Below are positions 29,580 to 30,013 of a stretch of 30,013 nt of DNA, in pieces. Position 1 is the first letter of the stretch. Each line of letters begins with the position of its first letter. The notes beneath the pieces were generated by a model that was not told where the DNA came from, ran no database searches, and worked only from the letters and a program-made list of their open reading frames with translations. The position numbers were made by a program, and so were the translations under genes. This stretch comes from Paulinella micropora (taxonomy: Eukaryota; Cercozoa; Imbricatea; Euglyphida), in assembly GCA_009731375.1 (NCBI GenBank), contig BJOX01000117.1, forward strand, positions 549,901-579,913, read 5' to 3'.

Positions 29580-30013
29580 ATATCGACTAATGTCAGAAAA
29601 AAGGAGCTTCTGATTTCGTCAACAAGGAAGTCTGTGGGTAAAGTATTAACCCGATGCCCAGCTAAGCCGTGATGTTTGCACGGAAGGGACTGATACAGGC
29701 AATACCAAAGCTCCCTAGTGCCAGGCGGGGCCAGGGCTCGTTCCATAAGCGCCCCTTGCAGAACGAGCTCCCACCTCCATTACAGAGGACCCAGTAAGCA
29801 GAGTTTCGAGACTGTGACATCGACAGTCTAGCATAAACCGACAGAGCACTGTGGGTTTTATTCCGGGCTCAACAAGCGAGAAAGGGCACCCTGAGGGAAC
29901 AGGATTGTGCTTCCCGTCGCTATTTCGGCATGTGACTTGTAGGCGTATGGCTAGGCACACATAAGGCACCCCACCACGGGCCCAGCACACCCACACCATC
30001 CCCTAATTCTCTG
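29580..30013 (-). mobile_element. Interspersed element R1, copy D, running off the window
   Basis: Very similar to copy B over its whole visible length, with small differences (ATGTCACAGTCTCG for AACAGTCTCG; CTACAAGTC for CTATAAGTC). The 3' end joins (TATC)n, seen here as (GATA)n at lower coordinates. Confidence 0.85.

Overview
This is a eukaryotic genomic window, about 95% repeat, in which I can read one large and very fragmented gene on the plus strand. Joining short islands between microsatellites by GT-AG splice sites, with reading phase agreeing at most junctions, gives a histidine-kinase rhodopsin (HKR): a type-1 (microbial) opsin fused to a HisKA dimerisation/phosphoacceptor domain and the start of a HATPase_c domain. 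Key landmarks are helix C with FRYLEW (R82, Y83, acidic counterion as E, W86, P91), helix D with an Asp exactly 30 residues later, helix F FPFNW, helix G GDICSK (D212 and the retinal lysine K216), the H-box FHE|VRVPIN, the HisKA second-helix end LNDILNLEKADQG, and the N-box [15 protein letters not shown]. Such fusions are known mainly from unicellular algae, so I infer an algal or other protist nucleus. I cannot name the species. No prokaryotic operon structure is present.

Layout: 1-281 is a broken retroelement reverse-transcriptase fragment on the minus strand. 1321-1990 holds opsin helices A and B. 3306-4958 holds the B-C loop and helices C and D. 6259-7907 holds helix E and helix F, with the E-F loop not resolved and an 871-base gap between. 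10075-10202 is the retinal-lysine exon and coiled linker. 11368-16703 holds four HisKA exons. 18934-21835 holds three exons leading into the ATPase N-box. 26614-27164 holds two further exons. The ATP lid (G1/G2 boxes) and any receiver domain are not seen and would lie downstream. About 1.3 kb of exon is spread over about 25.8 kb.

Introns are almost wholly (CTAT)n/(GATA)n, (ATAC)n/(TATG)n, TTTCTC, ATT and related arrays, plus a 3.4-kb 13-bp satellite. Most exons are accompanied by truncated or decayed copies of themselves ('echoes') embedded in the same microsatellites, usually cut at a point that runs directly into the repeat. Examples are six extra copies for exon 12, nine for exon 13, six for exon 9 (one inverted) and four for exon 8. 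One apparently intact copy per exon remains.

Interspersed elements include a family with a constant (TATC)n 3' tail (four copies), a tRNA-derived SINE in a tandem-duplicated unit with (ATT)n, a foldback element of two hairpins (four copies plus a partial), a short TIR element (two copies), and two other foldback elements. Eleven N gaps, several flanked by homopolymers, limit certainty.
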